Of a DNA stretch of 64,000 bases, positions 53,770-61,887 are shown piece by piece (within the stretch, counting starts at the first letter, position 1; each line of letters starts with the position of its first letter). The stretch is from assembly GCF_007829955.1 (NCBI RefSeq), contig NZ_VIWX01000001.1, positions 1 through 64,000 of the forward strand, in the 5' to 3' direction. The notes below the pieces were generated by a model. That model saw only the letters and a program-made list of their open reading frames with translations. It was not told where the DNA came from and did not search any database. Source of the stretch: Saccharopolyspora dendranthemae (GTDB lineage Bacteria; Actinomycetota; Actinomycetes; Mycobacteriales; Pseudonocardiaceae). The translations under genes and the position numbers were made by a program.

Positions 53770-53862
53770 CTCCCTACGCCGGCATTATCCGGACAGGTTC
53801 TGCGGTCGGTGGCGCGTGCCTGCCACCCTCTCAGCCCGGTGCGCCCGAGCTCCCGCGTGAAT
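53770..53862 (-). ncRNA. TPP riboswitch (THI element)
   Basis: On the minus strand the region shows the conserved CTGAGA (53830-53835), ACCTGTCCGGATAATGCCGG, TAGGGA close to the start codon, and a purine-rich 5' arm (CGGGAGCTCGGGCGCACC). These are the thi-box core sequences. It overlaps the ribosome-binding site region of the downstream permease, so thiamine pyrophosphate probably blocks translation start. Confidence 0.93.
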
Positions 53863-53899
53863 GAGTCGCCAGGACCCTACCTGATCGAGTGACGCGGTG

Positions 53900-55417
53900 T
53901 CAGCGCCTCCTGTTGCCGAACAGTCCGCGGGTCACCTCGCGGCCGACCGCGCTGGCGGCGGAGCGGAAGAACGACCGCACCGCGGGGTTCTCCATCGCCT
54001 TCTGGAACATGCCCGCGTCCTGGGCCTCGCCCTTCTCCGGAGCCTCGGCCGACGGTTCCGCGGAGGCCTCCGGGACCTTCTGCGCGAGCTTCTCGTAGGC
54101 GGACTCCCGATCGATCGTCTCGGAGTACTTCGCGTGCAGCTGCGAGGACCGGGCCGAGGAGCGAACGGCGTCCTCACCGATGGCGCCCATCAGCGAACGC
54201 GGTGGCCGCAGCCGCGTCCACGCGACGGGCGTCGGTGCGCCGGTCTCGGACAGGACGGTCACGATCGCCTCGCCGGTCCCGAGCGAGGTCAGTGCCTGAC
54301 CGAGGTCGTAGTGCTCGGTGGTCGGGTAGGTCTTCACCGTCCGCGACAGCGCCTTCTGGTCCTCGGGGGTGAAGGCGCGGATGGCGTGCTGGACGCGGGC
54401 GCCGAGCTGCGAGAGCACCGGGTTGGGCACGTCGGTGGGCAGCTGCGTGCAGAAGAACACGCCCACCCCCTTGGAACGGATGAGCTTCACGGTCTGCTCG
54501 ATGCTGTCCAGGAACGCCTTCGACGCGTCGTTGAACAGCAGGTGGGCCTCGTCGAAGAAGAACACCAGCTTCGGCCGGTCCAGGTCGCCGGCCTCGGGCA
54601 GCTCCTCGAACAGCTCCGCGAGCAGCCACATCAGGAAGGTGGAGAACAGAACCGGGTTGGTCTGCACTTCGCTGAGCTCGAGCAGGTTGACCACGCCCTG
54701 GGCACCGACCTGCTGGAGCAGGTCGGCGACCTCGAGCTCGGGTTCGCCGAAGAACTCGTCGCCTCCCTGCGCCTCCAGGTTCGACAGCGCCCGCAGGATC
54801 ACCCCGGCGCTGGCGGCCGAGACACCGCCGATGCCCTTGAGATCTTCCTTGCCCTCGTCGCTGGTCAGGTACTGGATCACCGAGCGCAGGTCCTTGGTGT
54901 CCAGCAGCGCGAGTCCGCGCTGATCGGCCCAGTGGAAGATCAGGCCGAGGGTGGACTCCTGGGTGGCGTTGAGGCCGAGCACCTTCGCCAGCAGCAGCGG
55001 CCCGAAGCTGGTGATCGACGCCCGGATCGGCACACCCCGGCCGCTGGTTCCCAGCGACAGGAACTGCACCGGGTAGGAGGTCGCCTGCCAGTCGTCGCCG
55101 ATGTCCTGGGCGCGCGCGGTGAGCTTGTCGCCACCTTCGCCGGGCTGGGCGAGTCCGGACAGATCGCCCTTGATGTCGGCGAGCACCACCGGGACGCCGG
55201 CGTCGGAGAGCTGTTCGGCCAGCAGCTGCAGCGTCTTGGTCTTGCCCGTACCGGTCGCCCCGGCGACCAGGCCGTGCCGGTTGAGCGTGGCCAGCGGGAT
55301 GCGCACCTGGGCTTCGGCGTCAGCGGCGTCGTCGATGACCACGGCCCCGAGATCCACGGCGGCTCCGCCGGCCGCGTATCCGGACGCGATCTGCTGGGCA
55401 GCGTTGTTGTCGGTCAC
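53900..55417 (-). CDS. HerA-like (DUF853) ATPase
   Basis: The protein has about 505 residues. It has Walker A AGATGTGKTKT (about residue 54), Walker B LVFFFDEAHLLF, an N-terminal beta-barrel strand region (QVRIPLATLNRHGLV) and a C-terminal acidic, Ala/Pro/Glu-rich linker before a final basic helix. It matches the DUF853/YjgR group of HerA-related ATPases, cytosolic proteins of unclear role; FtsK/HerA relatives translocate DNA. GTG 55417 follows GGAGGAG. It is upstream of cytX on the same strand, with the riboswitch between. Confidence 0.87.
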   Translation of the reverse strand: MTDNNAAQQIASGYAAGGAAVDLGAVVIDDAADAEAQVRIPLATLNRHGLVAGATGTGKTKTLQLLAEQLSDAGVPVVLADIKGDLSGLAQPGEGGDKLTARAQDIGDDWQATSYPVQFLSLGTSGRGVPIRASITSFGPLLLAKVLGLNATQESTLGLIFHWADQRGLALLDTKDLRSVIQYLTSDEGKEDLKGIGGVSAASAGVILRALSNLEAQGGDEFFGEPELEVADLLQQVGAQGVVNLLELSEVQTNPVLFSTFLMWLLAELFEELPEAGDLDRPKLVFFFDEAHLLFNDASKAFLDSIEQTVKLIRSKGVGVFFCTQLPTDVPNPVLSQLGARVQHAIRAFTPEDQKALSRTVKTYPTTEHYDLGQALTSLGTGEAIVTVLSETGAPTPVAWTRLRPPRSLMGAIGEDAVRSSARSSQLHAKYSETIDRESAYEKLAQKVPEASAEPSAEAPEKGEAQDAGMFQKAMENPAVRSFFRSAASAVGREVTRGLFGNRRR

Positions 55418-55658
55418 CGCAGTCTCCTCCCGTCGGCACGTTCCCTTCGAAAGGTAGGTCGATCCCGCGCTCGATCCGTGGAGAGCCACTCGGTCGAGGG
55501 ACGGGCTGGCGCGTCCGCACTAGCACCCCGAACGGCCCGCCAAAAGGCTCGTTGACCACCGGAAAGATCTCCTTCGACGGCATGGGAAGCATCGCTCGAT
55601 GGAGTTAGAGTCGGGTGGGATCGCCTGGTTTGACCGCGCGTGCGTGAGGAGTGAGGTC

Positions 55659-56477
55659 GTGACGGGTTTGGACCGCCTGCGGACGCGGGTCAGCACCGAG
55701 GAAGCCCTGGTCGTGGCCTTCTCCGGAGGTGTGGACTCGGCGCTGCTGGCCGCGGTGGCGCACCAGGTGCTGGGGTCGCGGATGCTCGCGGTCACCGCCG
55801 TGTCACCGAGCCTGGCGGCCGAGGAGCGCAAGCAGGCCAAGCGCTTCGCGCGGGAGCATGGCTTCGCCCACGTCGAGGTGTGCACCGACGAGGCGGACCG
55901 GCCCGAGTACGCCGCCAACGACGGAAACCGCTGCTACCACTGCAAGTCCGCGCTCTTCGACGCCCTGGAGCCGCTCGCGGCGGCGATGGGCGCGAACGTC
56001 GCTCTGGGCACCAACGTGGACGATCTCGGCGATCACCGGCCGGGCCAGCGCGCCGCGGCGCAGCGCGGAGCGATCGCGCCGATGGTGGACGCAGGACTCA
56101 CCAAAGCCGACGTGCGCGAGGCCAGCGACGCCCTCGGCCTGTCCACTGCGGACAAACCGGCCGCCGCGTGCCTGGCCTCCCGGGTCGCCTACGGCGATCC
56201 GGTCACCCCCGAGGTGCTGGCCCGCGTCGAGCGCGCCGAAGCCGCCATCCACGAGCTGGGATTCCCGGTCTGCCGGGTGCGCGCGCACGGTCAGGGAACG
56301 GTCGCGCGGCTGGAGGTCCCCGCCGAGGACATCGACCGCGCGGCGGCGCACCACGCCGAGCTCGACGCGGCAGGACGGGACGCGGGGTTCGAGTTCTGCG
56401 CGCTGGACATGGCGGGGTTCTCCAGCGGCCGGATGAACGCGCTGCTGCCGCTGCTGCCCACCCGAACCGCGTCATGA
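55659..56477 (+). CDS. larE: ATP-dependent sulfur transferase LarE
   Basis: The 272-residue PP-loop protein has SGGVDS (residues 22-27) for adenylylation of the nicotinate-derived substrate. Cys171 in AACLASR matches the sacrificial Cys176 of Lactobacillus LarE, while Cys92 and Cys95 (RCYHCK) supply two more cysteines, as in LarE proteins reported to hold a 4Fe-4S cluster. LarE adds sulfur during nickel-pincer cofactor synthesis. GTG 55659 is preceded by GAGGAG. It overlaps larB by 4 bp (ATGA). Confidence 0.93.
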   Translation: MTGLDRLRTRVSTEEALVVAFSGGVDSALLAAVAHQVLGSRMLAVTAVSPSLAAEERKQAKRFAREHGFAHVEVCTDEADRPEYAANDGNRCYHCKSALFDALEPLAAAMGANVALGTNVDDLGDHRPGQRAAAQRGAIAPMVDAGLTKADVREASDALGLSTADKPAAACLASRVAYGDPVTPEVLARVERAEAAIHELGFPVCRVRAHGQGTVARLEVPAEDIDRAAAHHAELDAAGRDAGFEFCALDMAGFSSGRMNALLPLLPTRTAS

Positions 56478-57136
56478 CCGGCTTCAGCGACCTCGGGTAC
56501 GCGAGGGTCGACACCGACCGGGAATCCCGCCAAGGACTGCCCGAGGTCGTCTACGGACCCGGAAAGCGCCCGGAGGAGATCACCGGGATCGTGACCGAGC
56601 TGCTGGCCCGCAGCACCGGACCCGTGCTCGTCACCCGGGTGGAACCCGACATCGCCGCAGCGGTCGACGTTCCCGGCGGCAGCTACCAGGAGACGGCGCG
56701 GCTGCTGGCGTGGCGCCCGGCGCCCGAACGGGACTTCCGGCTGTGCGTGGCCACGGCGGGAACCTCGGACTGGCCGGTCGCGGCCGAGGCCGAGGCGGTC
56801 GCCACCGCGATCGGCCTACGCGCCCACGTGATCCGCGACGTCGGCGTCGCCGGCATCCACCGGCTGCTCGCGGCGAGCGACGAGCTCCAGCAGGCCGACG
56901 CGGTGGTCGTGGTGGCCGGCATGGAGGGCGCGCTGGCCAGCGCGGTCGGCGGCCTGGTGTCCTGCCCGGTGATCGCGGTGCCCACCTCCACCGGCTACGG
57001 CGCGTCGCTGGAGGGGGTCACGGCGCTGCTGGCGATGCTGACCTCGTGCGCGGCCGGTCTGACGGTGGTCAACATCGACTCGGGTTTCTCGGCCGCGATG
57101 GCCGCGCACCGGCTGGCCACGGTGGCCCGGCGATGA
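56474..57136 (+). CDS. larB: nickel pincer cofactor biosynthesis protein LarB
   Basis: The 220-residue AIR-carboxylase-like protein has EVVYGPGKRPEEI near residue 24, CVATAGTSDWPVAAEA and VVVAGMEGALASAVGGLVSCPVIAVPTS, the LarB core. LarB carboxylates and hydrolyses nicotinic acid adenine dinucleotide to give the dicarboxylated precursor. ATG 56474 overlaps the larE stop and its own stop overlaps larC, so the three are translationally coupled. Length is normal. Confidence 0.95.
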   Translation: MTGFSDLGYARVDTDRESRQGLPEVVYGPGKRPEEITGIVTELLARSTGPVLVTRVEPDIAAAVDVPGGSYQETARLLAWRPAPERDFRLCVATAGTSDWPVAAEAEAVATAIGLRAHVIRDVGVAGIHRLLAASDELQQADAVVVVAGMEGALASAVGGLVSCPVIAVPTSTGYGASLEGVTALLAMLTSCAAGLTVVNIDSGFSAAMAAHRLATVARR

Positions 57137-58284
57137 TCCTCTGGCTCAACCCCACCACCGGGCTCTCCGGGGACATGCTGCTGGGCGCCTTGCTGGGCCT
57201 CGGCGCACCGGTCGAGGCGGTCAGCGAATCCATCGCGTCCACCGGCCTCACCGGGTGGTCCCTGAGCGCCGAGCGGGTCCAGGTGGACGGCATCGCGGCG
57301 ACCCGCGCGGTCGTGGCGGTCGACGACGACGCACCGGAGCGCCACGCGTCCGAACTCATCGGACTCGCCTCCCGGGCGAAGCCGGAACCGGTTGCGACGA
57401 TGGCGGTCTCGGCACTCGACTCGATCGCCCGGGTTGAGGGCGCGCTGCACGACCGCGATCCCGCCGAGGTGCACCTGCACGAGGTCGGCGGCCTGGACAC
57501 CATCGTGGACACCGTCGGAGTCGCCGCCGCTCTGCACGAACTGGGCGTCACCGCAGTGCATTCCGCGCCGATCGCACTGGGTTCGGGGATCGTCCGCTGC
57601 GCGCACGGCGTGCTGCCCGCGCCCTCACCGGCGACCACGCGCCTGCTGGAAGGCGCGGCGGTGGTCGGCTCGGACCTGGACGGGGAGACCGTCACCCCGA
57701 CCGGCGCCGCGCTGGTGTCGGCGATGGGCGTGCGCTTCACCCCTCCCCCGGCGATGACGCTCGGCGCCACCGCCTTCGGCGCGGGAACCAAGCGCTTCCC
57801 GCAACGCCCGAACGTCCTACCGGCGTCGCTGGCCACCGCCCGGTCGCAGGTGGAGACGATGGTCGTGGTGGAGTGCTCGGTCGACGACGTGACAGGCGAA
57901 ACCCTGGGCCACGTCCTCGATCGGCTGCTCGAAGCGGGCGCCGCCGACGCCTGGACGAGCCCGGTGACGATGAAGAAGTCCCGGCCGGCCCACGTATTGC
58001 ACGTCCTCTGCGCACCCGCGCGCGAGGAAGCGCTCACCGCGATCGTGCTCGCGGAGACCGGGACGCTGGGCGTGCGCAGGCACGAGGTCCAGCGCACCGC
58101 GCTCCCCCGCCGCACCAGCGCGGTTTCGGTGGCGGGACACAGCATCCGGATCAAGCACGGCCCGCACCGCAGCAAACCCGAGCACGACGACGTCGCCGCG
58201 GCGGCGAAGGCTCTCGGACTCCCGCTGCGCACCGTCGCGGAGATGGCCTCCGAGGCGGCCCGGCAGCAGGTCGGCCCTTCTTGA
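57133..58284 (+). CDS. larC: nickel insertion protein LarC
   Basis: The 383-residue protein has PTTGLSGDMLLGALLGLG at the start, HLHEVGGLDTIVD (metal-binding His-rich turn) and TPTGAALVSAMG, then a C-terminal ferredoxin-like domain beginning at VVVECSVDDVTGETLGHVLDRL. LarC inserts nickel by CTP-dependent cyclometallation. Both halves (LarC1 and LarC2) are in one frame, unlike the frameshift-dependent Lactobacillus gene. The last 134 bp are overlapped by the convergent VOC gene frame. No lactate racemase (larA) gene is in view. Confidence 0.95.
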   Translation: MILWLNPTTGLSGDMLLGALLGLGAPVEAVSESIASTGLTGWSLSAERVQVDGIAATRAVVAVDDDAPERHASELIGLASRAKPEPVATMAVSALDSIARVEGALHDRDPAEVHLHEVGGLDTIVDTVGVAAALHELGVTAVHSAPIALGSGIVRCAHGVLPAPSPATTRLLEGAAVVGSDLDGETVTPTGAALVSAMGVRFTPPPAMTLGATAFGAGTKRFPQRPNVLPASLATARSQVETMVVVECSVDDVTGETLGHVLDRLLEAGAADAWTSPVTMKKSRPAHVLHVLCAPAREEALTAIVLAETGTLGVRRHEVQRTALPRRTSAVSVAGHSIRIKHGPHRSKPEHDDVAAAAKALGLPLRTVAEMASEAARQQVGPS

Positions 58285-58708
58285 TCTCCTCGGCGAGCAT
58301 CACGATGATGCCGCTGGGACCTCGGACGTAGCTGAGCTTGTAGACGTCCTCGTAGGTCGCCACACCGCGCAGCGGGTGGCACCCGTGCTCGGCGGCCACC
58401 TCGAGGGCGGCGTCGATGTCGTCGACGGAGAACGCGACCCGGTGCATGCCGATCTCGTTGGGGCGAGTCGGCTCGGTCTCGATGGCGTCGGGGTGGACGT
58501 ACTCGAACAGCTCGATGCGGCCGTGACCGTCCGGCGTCTGGAGCATCGCGATGTGCGCGTGGTTGCCGTCGAGGCCCACGGCGGTGTCGGTCCATTCGCC
58601 GCTGACCGTGTCGCGACCGAGGACGGTGAGCCCGAGGTCGGTGAAGAACGCGATCGCGGCGTCGAGATCGCGCACGGCGATGCCGACGTTCTCAAGCTTG
58701 ATGGCCAT
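58151..58708 (-). CDS. VOC-family (glyoxalase-like) protein with run-on C-terminus
   Basis: The first 145 residues are a two-module vicinal-oxygen-chelate domain: NVGIAVRDLDAAIAFFTDLGL with metal-ligand positions, then MHRVAFSVDDIDAAL, and GPSGIIVMLAEEIKK, the usual end. The frame then continues for about 40 Arg/Pro-rich residues antisense to larC, which looks like loss of the original stop near 58270. The enzyme would act on a metal-bound substrate (methylmalonyl-CoA epimerase, dioxygenase or resistance type). ATG 58708 has no strong ribosome-binding site. Confidence 0.8.
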   Translation of the reverse strand: MAIKLENVGIAVRDLDAAIAFFTDLGLTVLGRDTVSGEWTDTAVGLDGNHAHIAMLQTPDGHGRIELFEYVHPDAIETEPTRPNEIGMHRVAFSVDDIDAALEVAAEHGCHPLRGVATYEDVYKLSYVRGPSGIIVMLAEEIKKGRPAAGPPRRPSPRRCAAGVREPSPPRRRRRARVCCGAGRA

Positions 58709-58803
58709 GCGCCGGATGCTAGCGAGCCGGTCCGACGCGGGCCGGGCACGCGCAGGTCAGACGCATCGAACTCCGGCACCGGAGCTGGGTGCGCATCCAT
58801 TTT

Positions 58804-58819
58804 GTTAGTGGTCAGTAAC
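58804..58819. promoter_or_regulatory. candidate TetR operator
   Basis: GTTAGTGGTCAGTAAC is a near-palindrome (7 of 8 possible pairs including a G-T) just upstream of a TAACTT -10 candidate (58823-58828). It covers the -35 region of the TetR/MFS operon, fitting autorepression. Confidence 0.6.
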
Positions 58820-58835
58820 TGGTAACTTGGTGGCC

Positions 58836-59408
58836 ATGGCGGAGCGGATGAGCGGATCCGAACGGCGTGCCCAGGTGCTGGCCATCGCGGCCGAGGAGTT
58901 CGCCGAGCACGGTCTGCACGGGGCCTCGACCGAGGCGATCGCGCGGCGTGCGGGCATCACGCAGCCCTACGTGTTCCGGATGTTCGGGACCAAGAAGGCC
59001 CTGTTCCTGGAACTCGTCGGGACGGCGTTCGAGCGTGTCAGCGACGGGATGCGCGAGGCGGCCGGAACGCGCGACGGGCTCGACGCGCTCTCGGCGATGG
59101 GCGCCCAGTACTTCGACCTGCTGGCCGACCGGACCTGGTTGTTGTTGCAGCTGCAGGGTTTTGCCGCGTGCGGCGACCCGGAGGTGAAGGACGCGGTCCG
59201 CGCGTGCTTCGCGCGGATGTGGGACACCACCGAGAGCGGCACCGAGCTCGAACCGGTGACGGTGAAGACGTTCCTCGCCTACGGGATGCTGCTCAACGTC
59301 GGCGCCGCGATGGACGTCGAGCAGGTCGATCAGACCTGGGCCGACGGGATCCGCACCAGGATCCAGCCGGGGTTGTTCGCCCACATCACGGCGGAGACCA
59401 ACCGGTGA
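58836..59408 (+). CDS. TetR/AcrR-family regulator of the adjacent MFS exporter
   Basis: The 190-residue protein has a TetR HTH (STEAIARRAGITQPYVFRMFG, split by position about 30-50, then TKKALFLEL). The C-terminal domain is divergent. It precedes and overlaps the MFS gene by 4 bp (GTGA), so the two form an operon that it probably represses. ATG 58836 lies 7 bp after TAACTT, fitting a leaderless mRNA; upstream TTG/GTG and ATG 58848 are alternatives. Confidence 0.88.
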   Translation: MAERMSGSERRAQVLAIAAEEFAEHGLHGASTEAIARRAGITQPYVFRMFGTKKALFLELVGTAFERVSDGMREAAGTRDGLDALSAMGAQYFDLLADRTWLLLQLQGFAACGDPEVKDAVRACFARMWDTTESGTELEPVTVKTFLAYGMLLNVGAAMDVEQVDQTWADGIRTRIQPGLFAHITAETNR

Positions 59409-60802
59409 GCGCGCCGCCCGACGTCCGCGCTCGCCAGGACGGGCGGCTGAGCGTCGCCCTGGTGTGCACGGCGTTGGCCGGAGCGGTGATCGGAAGCGTC
59501 GGCGCGCCGCTGATCACTCCCGTCGCCACCGGGTTGCACGTGTCGCTCGACGCCGCCCAGTGGACCTTGACGGTCACGTTGTTCACCGGTGCGATCGCGG
59601 GTCCCGTGCTGGGCAGGCTCGGCGGAGGCTCGTACCGCCGGGTCACCATTCTGGCCACACTGGCCCTGGTCGCCGCGGGCGGTCTGCTGACAGCCCTGCC
59701 GTTGCCGTTCGCGGCGTTGCTGATCGGGCGCGGCCTGCAGGGGCTGGGCATCGCGGTGGTCGCGCTGCTGATGAGCGTGGCGCGTGCGCACCTGTCGCCG
59801 GAGCGCTCGGCGTCGACGATCGCCGCGCTGTCGGTCGCGTCGACCGTGGGCATCGGCGTCGGCTACCCCTTGATCAGTCTGGTGGACCAGCTCGCGGGTC
59901 TGCGCGCGGCGTACTGGCTCGGGTTCCTGATCTCCGCGGCCGCGCTGGTCCTCGCCTGGTGGGCGCTTCCTACCGAGGTTCCCGGACCACGACCCCGGAT
60001 CGACGTCGTGGGTGCGCTGCTGCTGGCCCTCGGCACCCTCGGCGTTCTCACGGTCATCGCGGAGCGCTCCGCCTGGGAAAGCCCCTGGTCGGCAATCGGT
60101 CTCCTCGTCGGTTCGGCCGCCGTCCTCGGTGTCTGGACCGTCGTGGAACTGCGCACCTCGACGCCCCTGGTGGACCTGCGACTGCTCGCTCACGGGCCGG
60201 TCCTGCGCGCCAACGCCGCGATGCTCATCGCGGGCGTGGGGTTGTACCTGCTGTTCAGCCTGTTCACCCGCTACGTGCAGACACCGGCCGGCGCGCCGTA
60301 CGGATTCGCGCTGCCCGGTGTTGCCGCTGGTGCGGTGCTGATCCCGTTCTCGCTGCTCGGTTTCGTCGCGGGAAAGGCGATACCCGGGCTCATCAACCGC
60401 ATCGGGGGGTGGTGGGCGTACGCGTTGTCGACGGTGATCGCCATCGCCGGTGCGCTGCTGTTCGCCATCGGCGTCCAGTCGCTGGTGCCGGTGCTCGTGG
60501 CGATCGCGCTGCTCGGGTTCGCCGTCGGCGGAGTTTCCGCGGTGATGCCGACACTCGTGCTCGCCGGGGTGTCCCAGGCGGAAACGGCCAGCGTGCTCTC
60601 GATCAACCAGATCGTGCGCAGCATCGGGTTCAGCGCGGGCAGCGCGGTCGCCGGGTTCCTGCTGGCCGGCGCGACGCCGAGCGGCACGGCCCTGCCCCCG
60701 CAGAGCGGTTACGTCACGGCAGCGTCGTGGGCGCTGCTCCCGCTCGCCCTCAGCGCGCTGATCATCGCCACCCGACGTCGGGCACGAACATCGACCTCCT
60801 GA
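59405..60802 (+). CDS. MFS drug-efflux transporter
   Basis: The protein has about 465 residues and 12-14 TM segments. The GRLGGGSYRRVTILATL motif A between TM2 and TM3 and RGLQGLGIAVVALLM as motif B fit the DHA2-type multidrug exporters. A second half with a conserved Gly-rich AVSAVMPTL-like segment completes it. It uses the proton gradient to pump small molecules out. GTG 59405 overlaps the tetR stop. The substrate is unknown. Confidence 0.9.
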   Translation: MSAPPDVRARQDGRLSVALVCTALAGAVIGSVGAPLITPVATGLHVSLDAAQWTLTVTLFTGAIAGPVLGRLGGGSYRRVTILATLALVAAGGLLTALPLPFAALLIGRGLQGLGIAVVALLMSVARAHLSPERSASTIAALSVASTVGIGVGYPLISLVDQLAGLRAAYWLGFLISAAALVLAWWALPTEVPGPRPRIDVVGALLLALGTLGVLTVIAERSAWESPWSAIGLLVGSAAVLGVWTVVELRTSTPLVDLRLLAHGPVLRANAAMLIAGVGLYLLFSLFTRYVQTPAGAPYGFALPGVAAGAVLIPFSLLGFVAGKAIPGLINRIGGWWAYALSTVIAIAGALLFAIGVQSLVPVLVAIALLGFAVGGVSAVMPTLVLAGVSQAETASVLSINQIVRSIGFSAGSAVAGFLLAGATPSGTALPPQSGYVTAASWALLPLALSALIIATRRRARTSTS

Positions 60803-60872
60803 CGGCTTCGCCACGAGTACCCTGGTCAGGCCCGGGGGCCGCGCGGTCATGCCGGGCCGAACGGGGGGCGCG

Positions 60873-61868
60873 ATGACCGAGCAGGGCGAGACCGCGGGCA
60901 AGCGCCGGCGGCGGGCGTGGGGCGTGACCGCTGCGGTCGTGCTCGTGCTGGCCGGCGTGGCGGGTGTCGCGTTGCGGAGCCCCTCCCCGGTCGGGCACTG
61001 GAACTCCCGGTCCGGTCGCGACGCGTTCTTGGCCGACTACGAGCGGGCCTGGCAGGCGATGCCGCGCCCGGACGAAACCCTCGACGTGCGAACCGATTTC
61101 GGCTTCGTCCGGGTCTACCGCTTCGAAGGCGCCCCGAACGCGCGCTCGCAGCACCCGTTCGTCCTGCTGCCCGGCCGCTCCTCGCCGAGCCCGGTGTGGG
61201 CGGACAACATGCCCTCGTTGCTGCAGCTCGGCGACGTCTACGCGCTCGACCTGCTCGGTGAGCCGGGGCTGAGCGTGCAGGAGGCGCCGATCGAGGACTT
61301 CGCGGACAACGCCGCGTGGCTCGACCAGACCCTCGCCGCGCTGCCCGCGGAGAAGTTCCACCTGCTCGGCCTGTCGATCGGCGGGTGGACCGCCACCAAC
61401 GCGGCCACGCACTTCCCCGGCCGGGTGGCGAGCCTGGTGCTGATCGACCCGGCCCGGACCTTCGCCGGCATCCCCGTCGGCACCGCCCTCCGCGCGATCC
61501 CGGCGTCGGTTCCGTGGCTGCCCAAGGCGTGGCGGGACTCCTTCACCTCGTACACGGCCGGTGGCGCTCCCGTCGAGGACGAACCGCTCGCCCGCATGAT
61601 CGAGACGGCGATGAGCGCCTACACGATCACGCTCCCGCAACCCGAGCTCATCCCCGAGCAGGATCTCGCCGCGCTGGAGATGCCCGTGCTGGCGGTCCTG
61701 GCGGGCGAATCCGTCATGCACGACACCGCAACCGCCGCGCAGGTCGCCGAGAGGACGCTGCGCCGAGGCACGGTGGTCGTCTACCCCGGTGCCTCGCACG
61801 CGGTCGGATCCGAGCAAGCCGAGGCGATCGCCACCGAGATCGGCGCGTTCCTGGACGCCCAGCGCTGA
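60873..61868 (+). CDS. membrane-anchored alpha/beta hydrolase
   Basis: The protein has about 331 residues: a basic N-terminus (GKRRRRAWG), one TM/signal-anchor (WGVTAAVVLVLAGVAGVAL), and an alpha/beta hydrolase domain with the nucleophile Ser in LLGLSIGGWTA (about residue 170), an acid in AGESVMHD and a His in GASHAV. It is a serine hydrolase facing the outside of the membrane. The oxyanion loop reads LLPGRSSPSP, which is not the usual HG motif. ATG 60873 is preceded by GGGGGG. Substrate unknown. Confidence 0.82.
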   Translation: MTEQGETAGKRRRRAWGVTAAVVLVLAGVAGVALRSPSPVGHWNSRSGRDAFLADYERAWQAMPRPDETLDVRTDFGFVRVYRFEGAPNARSQHPFVLLPGRSSPSPVWADNMPSLLQLGDVYALDLLGEPGLSVQEAPIEDFADNAAWLDQTLAALPAEKFHLLGLSIGGWTATNAATHFPGRVASLVLIDPARTFAGIPVGTALRAIPASVPWLPKAWRDSFTSYTAGGAPVEDEPLARMIETAMSAYTITLPQPELIPEQDLAALEMPVLAVLAGESVMHDTATAAQVAERTLRRGTVVVYPGASHAVGSEQAEAIATEIGAFLDAQR

Positions 61869-61887
61869 CGCAGTTCCTCAGCAGCTC

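Noticed and set aside
57133..58284. Programmed frameshift in larC
   Set aside because: Both LarC domains lie in a single frame, so no frameshift is needed here.
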